32,612 nt of DNA from Pseudoalteromonas sp. T1lg23B (GCF_002964665.1 NZ_PQBZ01000037.1:45832-78443), one strand, 5' to 3'; positions 1 through 8,488 are shown, numbered from the stretch's first letter. Numbers and translations: made by a program. Notes: a model not told the origin generated them from the sequence alone.

Positions 1-146
1 CGACTTTTAATGTTTACAAAGAAGTGATTGTGGGAGCTGTGACTTATGAAAAGTGAACCGACGACTTTTAATGTTTACAAAGAAGTGGTTGTTGGAGCTG
101 TGACGTGTGAAAATTGAACCGACGACTTTTAATGTTTACAAAGAAG
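1..146 (-). repeat. Tandem 61-bp repeats derived from the tRNA-fMet 3' end
   Basis: Two full 61-bp units (1-61 and 62-122) and the start of a third (123 onward) lie directly downstream of the tRNA-fMet gene as transcribed. Each unit holds an invariant spacer (cttttaatgtttacaaagaag) and a segment resembling the tRNA 3' part: the T-arm motif ttgaaccgacgac, a ggagc acceptor remnant and a CCA-like end (tggttg). The third spacer runs straight into the real tRNA. The tRNA-like segments are about 10 nt longer than the matching part of the tRNA and have diverged, while the spacers are identical. This recalls the repeats after tyrT of Escherichia coli. The array may continue to the left of the window. 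Confidence 0.85.
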
Positions 147-223
<77 letters not shown>

Positions 224-229
224 CCTGTA

Positions 230-250
230 ATTTAAAGCTTGGCTTTAAAT
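230..250 (-). promoter_or_regulatory. Perfect 9-bp hairpin in the tRNA-fMet leader
   Basis: The sequence atttaaagc-ttg-gctttaaat is a perfect 9-bp inverted repeat with a 3-nt loop, ending 6 nt before the mature tRNA 5' end. It would fold in the precursor transcript. Possible roles are a processing or stability element for the leader, or a weak terminator for cysQ read-through, although no U tract follows it. The inverted repeat is directly visible; its role is inferred. Confidence 0.5.
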
Positions 251-313
251 TTTACCTTTAAAAAAACAAACCTTTAACAAGAGTTTCAGAGCCTGTCTTC
301 CTAAGAGGCCGCT

Positions 314-341
314 ATCATATAGCATTCAATTTTAAATGCAA
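314..341 (-). promoter_or_regulatory. Putative sigma70 promoter of tRNA-fMet, stringent type
   Basis: On the minus strand a TTGCAT -35 box (336-341) and a TATGAT -10 box (314-319) are 16 bp apart. They are followed by a GC-rich discriminator (AGCGGCC). This arrangement is typical of stable-RNA promoters under ppGpp control. Transcription would start near 307 and give a leader of about 80 nt before the tRNA. Confidence 0.55.
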
Positions 342-396
342 GCTTTAACTAGACGACAGTATTCTAAACGAGCAAATATCAACCAAAACGCAATAT

Positions 397-1191
397 TTAG
401 CCACGATGATGCGGTGTAATAAGCTTTTGCCATTGCCAATCTGGGTGACCCATGACAATGAAGTCTGGATTTTCTGTGATCTCTCTTTGATTGTATGTAA
501 GAGGATTAAATTCCGCATCCGTGATGCAGCCGCCCGCCTCTTCCACGATTACCTGTGAAGCCCCAGTATCCCACTCACCCGTTGGACCAACACGTAAAAA
601 GCAGTCCGCTTTTCCTTCTGCTATCATACAAGCTTTAAGTGAACATGAGCCGAGCGCCACCGTATCAAATTGGCTATTGAGATATTGACTGACTGCTTCC
701 AATTTTTGTCTACGACTAACCGCTAAAGTTAGATTTTGTGGCGTCGCAACAAATATCTGTTCCTGCGTCTGTGGCGTGCGTTTAAAGGCACCATGTCCCT
801 TCGTCGCGTAATAAGTAGTTTGCTTTGCAGGCCAATAAATAACGCCCAATACCGGTTTGTTATTCTCAACCAAAGCAATATTCACGGCAAAGTCACCACT
901 TTGTAATATGAACTCTCCCGTACCATCCATAGGGTCTAACAACCAGTAGCGCTGCCAGTTTTCCCTTAACGATAAGGCTGGTATGGGGGTTTCCTCTGAC
1001 ATAATGGGGATGTCTGGCGCAATTTCCTTCAACCCCGCCATTAATACTTCATTGGAAGCTAAATCAGCTGCGGTGACGGGAGTATGATCCGACTTTTCCT
1101 GTGCGCCGATATCTTCATTTTGATAGATATCCATAATCGCCTCACCCGCTCGGATTGCCAGCGAGATGCAAGGTTCTAGCAATTTTTGCAT
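397..1191 (-). CDS. cysQ: 3'(2'),5'-bisphosphate nucleotidase CysQ
   Basis: This 264-aa inositol-monophosphatase-fold enzyme removes the 3' phosphate of adenosine 3',5'-bisphosphate (PAP), the by-product of PAPS reduction by CysH. The metal-binding motifs of the family are present: SEE at 65-67, DPMDGT at 86-91 and WDTGA at 207-211. The length is close to E. coli CysQ (246 aa). The start codon lies one base after the nudE stop, so the two genes are almost certainly one transcript. It probably acts on the cytoplasmic side and partners with the cysJIH operon about 14 kb away in this window. Confidence 0.93.
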   Translation of the reverse strand: MQKLLEPCISLAIRAGEAIMDIYQNEDIGAQEKSDHTPVTAADLASNEVLMAGLKEIAPDIPIMSEETPIPALSLRENWQRYWLLDPMDGTGEFILQSGDFAVNIALVENNKPVLGVIYWPAKQTTYYATKGHGAFKRTPQTQEQIFVATPQNLTLAVSRRQKLEAVSQYLNSQFDTVALGSCSLKACMIAEGKADCFLRVGPTGEWDTGASQVIVEEAGGCITDAEFNPLTYNQREITENPDFIVMGHPDWQWQKLITPHHRG

Positions 1192-1192
1192 A

Positions 1193-1756
1193 TTAAACCT
1201 CCTGCGCTAAATATTGTTGCAACAACAACAACGCTGCGACACTACGTGCCTCCGTGAAATCACTTTGTGTCAATAATGACTGCCATTGATCTAAAGGCCA
1301 TTTAACGGTAACCAAAGGTTCAGGTTCATCACCCGCTAACTGCTCAGGATAAAGCTCTTTTGCCACAATAATATGCATTTTGGCGTTAAAATAGCTCGGG
1401 GCCAAAGATAATGTTTTTAGATCGCAAAAGTGCTTTGCACCAAAACCGACTTCTTCTTTTAACTCTCGGTTGCCCGCTTCAATCGGTGTTTCACCTGGAT
1501 CGATTAAACCTTTGGGGAAACCAAGCTGGTAATTGTGTGTCCCTGCACAATATTCTCTCACTAATAATAGTTCATTTTCTGCAGTTATTGGCACTATCAT
1601 CACTGCGCCTCGTCCACCCCCTCTAATTCTTTCATATTGACGCTGTTCGCCGTTAGAAAACTGCAAATGCAGTGCTTCTACAGTAAATAAGCGACTTTTT
1701 GCTGCCACTTCACAATGAATGATTTCTGGGGGATGTGGATGCTTTTTCTGTGACAT
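1193..1756 (-). CDS. nudE: ADP compounds hydrolase NudE (Nudix)
   Basis: A 187-aa Nudix hydrolase. The Nudix box is intact, from GLIDPGE through RELKEEVGFG at about residues 83-106. The flanking sequence (SRLFTVE, APSYFNAKM, LYPE, GDEPEPL) matches E. coli NudE, which hydrolyses ADP-ribose, NADH and Ap3A. The ATG at 1756 (MSQKKHP) is preferred because it aligns with the E. coli N-terminus; the frame extends upstream to a GTG at 1786. It is the first gene of the nudE-cysQ pair and is divergent from yrfG. Confidence 0.93.
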   Translation of the reverse strand: MSQKKHPHPPEIIHCEVAAKSRLFTVEALHLQFSNGEQRQYERIRGGGRGAVMIVPITAENELLLVREYCAGTHNYQLGFPKGLIDPGETPIEAGNRELKEEVGFGAKHFCDLKTLSLAPSYFNAKMHIIVAKELYPEQLAGDEPEPLVTVKWPLDQWQSLLTQSDFTEARSVAALLLLQQYLAQEV

Positions 1757-1811
1757 AAGAATTAATTTGTTATCATGGCTATACACTTAATCATAAATCC
1801 TTTGACGATAA

Positions 1812-2474
1812 ATGCCTATGCTAAATTGGTCTGAAATTGATACGGTACTGCTAGATATGGATGGTACTTTACTCGATCTACATTTTGACACTTACTTTTG
1901 GCTGCACGTGATCCCCACGGAACACGCCAAGAAACAAAATATCAGCTTTGAACAAGCCAAAGCAGATATTTTGGCGCGCTATGAAGCCGTTCATGGCCAA
2001 TTACAGTGGTATTGCTTGGATTACTGGCAAGAGCAGCTAGGGCTACCTATTATGGCACTGAAAAGAGAAATTCAGCATTTGATCTCCGTGCGAGAGGATG
2101 TCCCCGAATTTCTTTCTGCCCTTAAAGACGCAGGAAAAGAGCTCATTCTTCTGACTAATGCACACCCAGACAGCCTAAGTTTAAAAGTCGAGTTGACTGA
2201 GTTTGCACACTATATGGATGTTCTCATTTCGACCCATATTTATGGCGTTAGTAAGGAAAGCCAATCTCTTTGGCAACAAGTGGAGGCTGATTTAGGGTTT
2301 GATAAGAAGCGAACTTTATTCGTTGATGATAGCTTGAGCGTATTAAAAGCTGCGCAAGAGTTTGGTATAGGCCACCTACTAGCGGTGGCCAACCCTGACA
2401 GTAAGTTACCAGCAAATGTGATCACTGACTACTTATCCATCACGGATTATAGGACTTTATTACCTATCAAATGA
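1812..2474 (+). CDS. yrfG: GMP/IMP nucleotidase (YrfG-like HAD phosphatase)
   Basis: A 220-aa haloacid-dehalogenase phosphatase. Motif I is DMDGT at 15-19, motif II is LLTNAH, and motif IV is the FVDD acidic pair. The YrfG family dephosphorylates purine mononucleotides such as GMP and IMP. Its place next to nudE agrees with the order seen in other gammaproteobacteria. The start could be the ATG at 1812 or the one at 1818. The gene converges on the dUTPase gene with only 4 bp between stops; a 7-bp stem (gctgggt 2483-2489 / acccagc 2502-2508) inside the neighbour's 3' end, followed by a short T run, may help termination. Confidence 0.9.
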   Translation: MPMLNWSEIDTVLLDMDGTLLDLHFDTYFWLHVIPTEHAKKQNISFEQAKADILARYEAVHGQLQWYCLDYWQEQLGLPIMALKREIQHLISVREDVPEFLSALKDAGKELILLTNAHPDSLSLKVELTEFAHYMDVLISTHIYGVSKESQSLWQQVEADLGFDKKRTLFVDDSLSVLKAAQEFGIGHLLAVANPDSKLPANVITDYLSITDYRTLLPIK

Positions 2475-2478
2475 GCTG

Positions 2479-3099
2479 TTACGCTGGGTAACGTTGTTGT
2501 AACCCAGCATAGACATTTTTCGCGAAGTCAGGGTGTTCTGTATCCAGACTTTTCACGACTTCAACAAGATGCTCATTGTCTTCTTGTCCATTCCACACTT
2601 TGATATAGCTACCATCTTTATAACCATGATCCTGACGGAAAAAGTTCAAAGTGTTTTTACCGACATAGCCGCGATATAAGTCGTCAATATCCATACCTAT
2701 CTGCTGCATACATCCAGCAAATGCTTTAGCATTAAACTGTTTATCCGCCACTGCGCTGGCAGCCAACATCTCTAGTGTTTGTTTGAAATCGTCAGCCGTT
2801 TGCGGTTGGCTAAGTTCGGTATCTAATTGCTCAGCTAACGCTTGGTACGACGTTTGGCCATCAATACGCAGCGATAATCCAAAATGGAAAATATCCACCA
2901 GCTCTAAAATCACTTGTTCTGTATCTGGGGTTTGTTTCTTCCACCATTTCCAGCCATAGTGATCGAGCATTTCTGCACACTCAACCCAAATTGCGCGATA
3001 CCATTCAAACCCTTGGTTAAACCATTGCTCATGTACTTTTGTATTCATGGCATTTTGCATTTCTAACATCACGACCAGCTTAGTGATATTGGTTGACAT
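2479..3099 (-). CDS. dUTP diphosphatase, dimeric all-alpha type
   Basis: A 206-aa protein of the all-alpha NTP pyrophosphatase superfamily (dUTPase_2). The metal-binding signature ExxE...ExxD is present as E40/E43 and E66/D69, and the YGWKWWKK segment that follows the first pair is typical of the dimeric dUTPases of kinetoplastids, Campylobacter and phages. It should hydrolyse dUTP to dUMP and pyrophosphate, keeping uracil out of DNA and supplying dUMP. A GAGAGAG ribosome-binding site precedes the ATG. This family is unrelated to the trimeric Dut, so the organism may carry both. Confidence 0.88.
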   Translation of the reverse strand: MSTNITKLVVMLEMQNAMNTKVHEQWFNQGFEWYRAIWVECAEMLDHYGWKWWKKQTPDTEQVILELVDIFHFGLSLRIDGQTSYQALAEQLDTELSQPQTADDFKQTLEMLAASAVADKQFNAKAFAGCMQQIGMDIDDLYRGYVGKNTLNFFRQDHGYKDGSYIKVWNGQEDNEHLVEVVKSLDTEHPDFAKNVYAGLQQRYPA

Positions 3100-3197
3100 T
3101 GCGCTCTCTCTTTATGCTGTGAAAAGGCCAATATCATACCCCAGCAAGATGATTTCTGCACTGGCTGGCCTTTAACTTTTATTATTAAAACGTTGCG

Positions 3198-5543
3198 CTA
3201 ACGATTTTCCAAGCGATTGTAATCAAATAAACCGTACTCAATTCCTCGGTACTTTTTAGCGACTTGATGTAGTAAATCACTGTATTGCCAAAATTGTGGG
3301 TGAGTGCGCCGAATCGCAAACTTAGCAGTAACATCTTGATATTGTTCTTCACTTTCCACAGAGGCCAACTGAGATACAAAGGCTTGCGTGTTGTGCTGAT
3401 CTGCTAAGTACCAAATTGCTTCTGGGTAGTCACCTATAAAACCGGGAACCAACGTGGCTGTATCCTCTTCAAAAGCACGCTGCCCATCTTCGTTTAGCAA
3501 ACTCGAAATATTGTAATGCGCGTTATGGTGCAACAAGGTAAACGCCTTGTGCTCGCCATTTTTCTGCCTTTGTAAAATGAATGATACTTGAGGCAGCACA
3601 TTAATCGCTTTATGAGGTAAGTTATTTAAGCGAGTCAGCACAGAAGGCACAGAGGTATAATCATAACGCTTACTCAATACGGGGCTAAGCGCTGCGGTTA
3701 TCTTGTCATACAGTTCTGTTTTTGGGTCATCGGTAACATAGTCTATTCCTGTAGGTGCTGCCAGCAGAGTCTTGCGGTTAATAAATTCACTCAAACTAAC
3801 ATGAGAATTACGATACCAATGGTTTTTCACCTCTTGGCGCACATTTTGCGGCAACAGATTAATAAAGTTTTGCTCACCTTCCAAACGTAAAAAGTCCATA
3901 TATAAACGAGTGTGTAGCTGATGCCCGATATTGCCAAATACATCAAACCCAGCCACTAATAAGTAATGGATCCGTTCAAACAGAGCATAATCAAGCAACC
4001 ACATTGTTTTTGGCGCTTGTCCAACAAAGCCCTTTACCACCGTTGCACTGTCAAAATGGCGAAACACGGTCAGCCCAGCGTTATCATTGTGACCATCACC
4101 TTGCCAAATCAAATCAGTCGTCAGCAACTTGCCATCCGCTAGCAGCTCATTAGCAAGTTGCGTCTTCGCGCGAATGTATTCATGTTGGCGATTTGCATAT
4201 TTCACCCAACTTGAAATAGGTAACACATTGCTTTGCTCTTGAGCTGGCAAGGCAAGGTCATCTTCATGTCGCATTAGTAGTTCGCTTACTGCAGGAATGC
4301 TGTTTTTTTCAGGGTCTATGAATGCCACCCAAAATTGATCGTTGATCACATTCAGGGCAACCTGACCTCTACAAACAGGCCCTTTGATATACCCTTTAAT
4401 GATCAATTCCGCCTCATCCAGCATAAATTGATACTTGGATTTAACAGGAATGACCGAAAAGGCCTTAAAAGGATTAGAGGCCACTTCTGGCTCATAACTA
4501 GGCAGTTTCTCAACTTGATAATCGGGCGCGATAAATTGTGAGTAAAGACGCGCCATCTTCTGATCTGATAATGCCAAAGGCATATGTGTTTTTGCCAGTA
4601 TGCTACTGCGGTCATGCATCAACCTGTAATAGACTCGACTCACGCCCGGATCATCATAAGGGCGCCGAGTAGCTACGAGCTCTATAGGCTGCCCCGGGGG
4701 TGTACGCGAACGAACTAATTTAAAAAAGCTGGGAGAATTCTCAACGCTGAACTTTGGAAAATGAATATGTGCCAGATACCAATGTTCATAAATATATCTT
4801 GCAGCCAATTGATACTTCAGGTCATGCTGGTTTAAAAACTGCTCCCAACGTTCCACCTGTTGTAATTCTGCCTGTGTTGGAGGCGCAATCTGCGCCATTT
4901 TGGCACCCAGTTTAAGCCACGCCTCTAGTTGTTTAAACTCACTGTGAGAAATTGCCGGTAAGCCATACGGCATGCCCGCATGGGGTTTGGCTTTTGCCAA
5001 ACTAGCAAACTCATCCATACTGGGACAACTTTGTTCTCTATCTAAAGAAAAATCAAACTCGCCCCCCAGCACTCCCTCTTGTGGAAACGGGTGGCTCATC
5101 TTTAGCAGCAAGGTATTGTACAAAACACTGCCACCCAAGTTCGCTTGCTCACTTTGCTGACGCTCATTTAAAACGCTGGTAAAACCTTTGTCTCGCCACT
5201 GTTGGGTGTTGTCAGCATCAAACAATAACCTGCTAGGGGATTGCGCTAGCAAGCGGGTACCATTGTACACTCGCTCCTTGCTCAGTCCCCGGTCAATCCC
5301 CTCGGGAGAAGACAGTTTTAGCTGACATGGCGCATCATAGCACCCATGGCACACCACGCAGCGCTGCTCTAATACTGGTTTGACTAACTGTAGATAACCC
5401 GCTCCGTCACTATTGGAAGCACCAACTTCCCGCACCTGTACGTGCTGTGGACCGTATATATCATCGTAGTGGCTAAAGCCAATCGCCACACACCCTGACA
5501 GCACAACAGCGACACACAACATCCACCAGGCACGTGTTTTCAT
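3198..5543 (-). CDS. cti: Fatty acid cis/trans isomerase Cti
   Basis: A 781-aa protein with an N-terminal export signal and a CVVCHGC haem c attachment site at residues 62-68, as in Cti of Pseudomonas and Vibrio. Cti isomerises cis-unsaturated acyl chains of membrane phospholipids to trans in the periplasm, which rapidly stiffens the membrane under solvent or heat stress. The length is typical of the family. The signal sequence ends in VVLSGC (Cys18), which fits a lipobox and would anchor the enzyme as a lipoprotein. The ATG overlaps the stop of the upstream small gene (TGATG), showing translational coupling. Confidence 0.93.
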   Translation of the reverse strand: MKTRAWWMLCVAVVLSGCVAIGFSHYDDIYGPQHVQVREVGASNSDGAGYLQLVKPVLEQRCVVCHGCYDAPCQLKLSSPEGIDRGLSKERVYNGTRLLAQSPSRLLFDADNTQQWRDKGFTSVLNERQQSEQANLGGSVLYNTLLLKMSHPFPQEGVLGGEFDFSLDREQSCPSMDEFASLAKAKPHAGMPYGLPAISHSEFKQLEAWLKLGAKMAQIAPPTQAELQQVERWEQFLNQHDLKYQLAARYIYEHWYLAHIHFPKFSVENSPSFFKLVRSRTPPGQPIELVATRRPYDDPGVSRVYYRLMHDRSSILAKTHMPLALSDQKMARLYSQFIAPDYQVEKLPSYEPEVASNPFKAFSVIPVKSKYQFMLDEAELIIKGYIKGPVCRGQVALNVINDQFWVAFIDPEKNSIPAVSELLMRHEDDLALPAQEQSNVLPISSWVKYANRQHEYIRAKTQLANELLADGKLLTTDLIWQGDGHNDNAGLTVFRHFDSATVVKGFVGQAPKTMWLLDYALFERIHYLLVAGFDVFGNIGHQLHTRLYMDFLRLEGEQNFINLLPQNVRQEVKNHWYRNSHVSLSEFINRKTLLAAPTGIDYVTDDPKTELYDKITAALSPVLSKRYDYTSVPSVLTRLNNLPHKAINVLPQVSFILQRQKNGEHKAFTLLHHNAHYNISSLLNEDGQRAFEEDTATLVPGFIGDYPEAIWYLADQHNTQAFVSQLASVESEEQYQDVTAKFAIRRTHPQFWQYSDLLHQVAKKYRGIEYGLFDYNRLENR

Positions 5544-5908
5544 CAGCTATCCTCTTCTTCACCTAAATCAAACGTTGGCATCATCTCCATGGGCGGAGAA
5601 ATAAACACTTGATCGTTATCCAAACTCAGTACAGCACTGAGCACGGGGCCGTGGTTAAGCAACAACTGGGCTTGATGCTCGCCAGTAAGTATGGATTCAA
5701 ACTCGACCTGCTGCGCATGGAGTTGATAGCCTTCCAAATTAATACTGATGTTTTCTTCCGCTTTGGGGTTTTGGCACAAGTTTGCCAACAAGGTTTCGTC
5801 AAGCACCACTTCCATAATGAGGTCTGGGCGAGCCATATCACGTTGCTCTAATTGATCGTTAAGTAAAAATAGTGGCAAGCTAAGTGGTGTGTTTTCAGAT
5901 AATTCCAT
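5543..5908 (-). CDS. Unknown 121-aa acidic protein coupled to cti
   Basis: I do not recognise this protein. It is 121 aa, acidic, has no signal peptide or membrane segment and ends in an acidic tail (GEEEDS). The predicted pattern alternates short strands and helices. Its stop overlaps the start of cti by one base (TGATG), so both are translated from one mRNA and the two products are probably functionally linked. The ribosome-binding site is weak. A homologue search and a check of whether it always accompanies cti would be informative. Confidence 0.75.
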   Translation of the reverse strand: MELSENTPLSLPLFLLNDQLEQRDMARPDLIMEVVLDETLLANLCQNPKAEENISINLEGYQLHAQQVEFESILTGEHQAQLLLNHGPVLSAVLSLDNDQVFISPPMEMMPTFDLGEEEDS

Positions 5909-5980
5909 GATTGTTTGTTGTATTGAGAACCTATAAGATTCTCACATATTAGCATAAATTAACTGAATCTCAGTTGATAG

Positions 5981-6010
5981 ATGGCTCACCTTATACTCAG
6001 GGTAAGCCAT
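5981..6010 (-). terminator. Possible terminator hairpin after the SDR gene
   Basis: The arms atggctcacc (5981-5990) and ggtaagccat (6001-6010) form a 10-bp stem with one mismatch and a 10-nt loop, 22 bp past the SDR stop on the minus strand. No clear U tract follows, so it may act with Rho or protect the 3' end. A second small inverted repeat, aactga-atc-tcagtt, lies at 5961-5975. Confidence 0.4.
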
Positions 6011-6031
6011 GAAGAAAGCGCTAACTGGCTA

Positions 6032-6697
6032 TTACCAAGGCAGAGTTTCACCATTTGAGTGCCAAAAACCACCCGTGTTATCAAGAGTTAACTCGTCTAT
6101 TCGTTGACACAATCGCTCTGCCGCAACTTGCGGTGATATATCCCCTGCAAAATTCACCATTTGTGTTTGCACAAAACCAGGGTGAAACAGGCCCACAGCA
6201 ATGTGCTGTGCTTTTAACTCATGTGCGAGACTGACACTCGCCGCATTCAGAGCCGCTTTTGACATTCTGTAACCGATATAACCACCAGAGCCGTTATCCG
6301 CAATAGAGCCCATTCGACTTGTTATCATCGCAATTTTACTATTGGCTTTGAGCAAAGGTAATAAAGCGTGAACAACGCGTAATGGCGCAATGGCATTGAT
6401 CTGTAATTGGCGTTCAATTGCCACAAAGTCCATATTCTCTAATGTTTCGTTGTGAAACACTCCCGCATTATTAATAACAATATCAATGTTTTTCCCCGTT
6501 AGCTTTACTGGCAGCGTCGCCACTTGCTGAGCATTACTAACGTCGACATCAGCTATCACAGTGACATTGAGCGCCGTAAGCTCATCAGATGGCTGGCGCA
6601 CCACTGCTGTCACCTCATAGCCTTGCTCCAGATACTGCTTGCAAAACTCCAATCCAATGCCACGGTTAGCACCAGTAACAAGCACATGTTTACTCAT
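6032..6697 (-). CDS. SDR-family NAD(P)-dependent oxidoreductase
   Basis: A 221-aa classical short-chain dehydrogenase. The Rossmann motif TGANRGIG lies at 8-15 and the NNAG motif at 76-79. The catalytic set is N101, S127, Y143 and K147 (YRMSK). The sequence resembles the C-factor (CsgA)-like subgroup, often annotated only as SDR oxidoreductase; the substrate cannot be told from sequence. A GGAG ribosome-binding site lies 8 nt before the ATG. It appears to be a single-gene transcript, divergent from the binding protein at 6821. Confidence 0.88.
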   Translation of the reverse strand: MSKHVLVTGANRGIGLEFCKQYLEQGYEVTAVVRQPSDELTALNVTVIADVDVSNAQQVATLPVKLTGKNIDIVINNAGVFHNETLENMDFVAIERQLQINAIAPLRVVHALLPLLKANSKIAMITSRMGSIADNGSGGYIGYRMSKAALNAASVSLAHELKAQHIAVGLFHPGFVQTQMVNFAGDISPQVAAERLCQRIDELTLDNTGGFWHSNGETLPW

Positions 6698-6820
6698 AAC
6701 AGACTCCTTTTATGTCGGTCGTTAAATTGTTCTCAGTATACCCACACCTCACTCACAAATCACATTCAAGCGATGCTCTGCTATGCTAAGTGTACACACA
6801 AAAACACGATATTCTTTGCA

Positions 6821-7582
6821 ATGCCAAAGCTCATTACATCAATTATTTGCTTGTTCTTGTCTGTGACTTCATGGGCCGCGACTTACGTTATCAATGTAAG
6901 TGAAGGTTTGGCATATCAGATAGGAAAAGATAAAGTCCAAACCGCATTACGCGAAATTTATCAACCTTTATCGATAGACCCCACCGTAGTCTACTTGCCC
7001 AGTAAGAGAGGCTTAGCATTATTAAACAACGGGGAAATTGACGCAGATGCTGGCCGCATAGACAAGGCCATGGCCTCCTATGACAACCTCATCCAAGTTC
7101 CCTATCCATTGTCGACTGTGAGACTCTTTATTTACTGTCTAAAATCCAAAGACTGCCGCCCTAGCGAGCAGGTTGGTCATTTGATTGTTCAAGGCACACT
7201 TATATCCGAACAATTTTGTAAAAAAAGACAGTTATCCTGCAATATTGTGGCAAATGACACATCCGCTTTTAGTGCATTACAAAAAAACTATGCCCCCTCA
7301 TTGATTGCAAACGATCGCTTTGCCGTTGGCACTATTTGTGCCTCTGGTATGACGGAGATTTATGCCAGACCGCTGACCGAAGAACTCAAAGCATATCATT
7401 ATGTCCACAAAAAACACGCTGACTTGGTGCCAAAACTCACACGTTCAATTAAGAATCTAATGGACCAAAATCTTTTGCAGGGTCGCTTTCAAAGCTTGAT
7501 GGATGCGGCAAAAGAATGTGACCTTAAGGTGACTTTTCTGACCGACACCCAATCAGAGGTATCGGTCGATTCTCGAAAATAA
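6821..7582 (+). CDS. Orphan periplasmic solute-binding-like protein
   Basis: A 253-aa secreted protein from the ATG at 6821. A clean signal peptide (MPKLITSIICLFLSVTSWA, cut before ATY) supports this start; the open frame extends much further upstream but that part overlaps the SDR gene and lacks protein-like features. The mature protein has the look of the amino-acid-type bacterial extracellular binding proteins (PBP2 fold): an early strand, then a NNGEIDADAGRI segment typical of the first lobe. No permease or ATPase gene is nearby. The ligand is unknown. Two similar orphan binding proteins occur elsewhere in the window. Confidence 0.78.
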   Translation: MPKLITSIICLFLSVTSWAATYVINVSEGLAYQIGKDKVQTALREIYQPLSIDPTVVYLPSKRGLALLNNGEIDADAGRIDKAMASYDNLIQVPYPLSTVRLFIYCLKSKDCRPSEQVGHLIVQGTLISEQFCKKRQLSCNIVANDTSAFSALQKNYAPSLIANDRFAVGTICASGMTEIYARPLTEELKAYHYVHKKHADLVPKLTRSIKNLMDQNLLQGRFQSLMDAAKECDLKVTFLTDTQSEVSVDSRK

Positions 7583-7596
7583 ACCGCCACTGTGGA

Positions 7597-7878
7597 TCAC
7601 AGTTGGGCAAGCCACTTTTGTACGGCGGCCTTTGGGTAAAGTACTTCTTTAAACAAACGATGACGCTCATAAACCAAGGTGGCTTCTTGTGCAGGTAAAC
7701 CTGATTGGACTTTATGATGATGGGCGTTAAATCGCGCAATGATATTAAATTGCTGCGCACTTTTATCCTTCACGCGATTTAGGTTTTTTTGAAGATAGCT
7801 TCGCACATCATCGGCGGTCATCAACCCCAAAGCGTCAGGGTTCATTAACTCTTTTTTTAATGCTGAACGAATTCCCAT
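7597..7878 (-). CDS. Unknown 93-aa protein
   Basis: I do not recognise this 93-aa basic, mainly helical protein. It has no signal peptide or membrane segment. A strong ribosome-binding site (GAGGAG, 8 nt before the ATG) and the otherwise empty position between two assigned genes support its being real. It converges with the binding-protein gene, with 14 bp between stops. The ARFNAHHHK and YERHRLFKE stretches are its most distinctive parts. Confidence 0.68.
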   Translation of the reverse strand: MGIRSALKKELMNPDALGLMTADDVRSYLQKNLNRVKDKSAQQFNIIARFNAHHHKVQSGLPAQEATLVYERHRLFKEVLYPKAAVQKWLAQL

Positions 7879-8048
7879 ATTGTTTGCTCCTCTTCATAAA
7901 TTGCAACAATCAACTCATTCAATTTTGGCAGCAAGATACACGCCAATTACTTCAATTACATTAAAGACACGCAAATGCTATAAAAAGTTTCGTCACTCAT
8001 CGCAGCAAAGAGGTATACTAACGCAAACGATTAGAACGTGAGCAAATA

Positions 8049-8426
8049 ATGTTGGAAGAGCACTCAGATTATATCGAGATCGAATTGGAAGAAGAACCAA
8101 TAGAACTTTGTAATCTATTGAAAGTTCTTGATTTAGCGGAGACTGGTGGACAGGCTAAAATGTTAATCGGTGAAGGCTATGTCGCTGTAAACGATGCCCT
8201 TTGCACCGTAAAGCGTAAAAAGCTTTACGCGGGTGATACACTGACTTTTGATGGTGAAAGCTACCGCCTGACCTTGGCTGAGGGGGTTGAGCCTGCGGTG
8301 CGCCCTGCACCAGTCGAAACGTCCAATGAGGTGCAAACCGCACCATCTCAGCGCAAAAAACGCAATAGAAGTCGTAAAGATAAGAAGGACAGTAATACGG
8401 GTCGCAAGCCAATCTCTTTTGGCTAA
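8049..8426 (+). CDS. S4-domain RNA-binding protein (YbcJ-like)
   Basis: A 125-aa protein with an S4 RNA-binding domain at about residues 18-78. The core (LLKVLDLAETGGQAKMLI, then GYVAVND, then GDTL) matches the YbcJ family. After it comes a lysine/arginine-rich tail (QRKKRNRSRKDKKD), absent from the roughly 70-aa E. coli YbcJ, which probably adds nonspecific nucleic-acid binding. The acidic N-terminus contrasts with this tail. The target RNA is unknown. It lies 126 bp upstream of acnA on the same strand. Confidence 0.85.
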   Translation: MLEEHSDYIEIELEEEPIELCNLLKVLDLAETGGQAKMLIGEGYVAVNDALCTVKRKKLYAGDTLTFDGESYRLTLAEGVEPAVRPAPVETSNEVQTAPSQRKKRNRSRKDKKDSNTGRKPISFG

Positions 8427-8488
8427 AACGACTCAATAACTTGAATTTTTGCAATTGATCACAATACAGTTAGTCATATGGCTAAAAA

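Noticed and set aside
1..146. CRISPR-like pattern: 26-bp repeats about 35 bp apart
   Set aside because: The intervening segments are similar to each other and to the tRNA 3' end, and the third repeat leads directly into the tRNA gene. No cas genes are present.
2483..2508. Inverted repeat as a dedicated bidirectional terminator for yrfG and the dUTPase gene
   Set aside because: The stem lies inside the dUTPase coding region with a long loop and lacks a T run on the minus strand; kept only as a remark in the yrfG entry.
6524..6820. N-terminal extension of the binding protein at 6821
   Set aside because: The extension overlaps the SDR gene on the other strand. A clean signal peptide begins at 6821.
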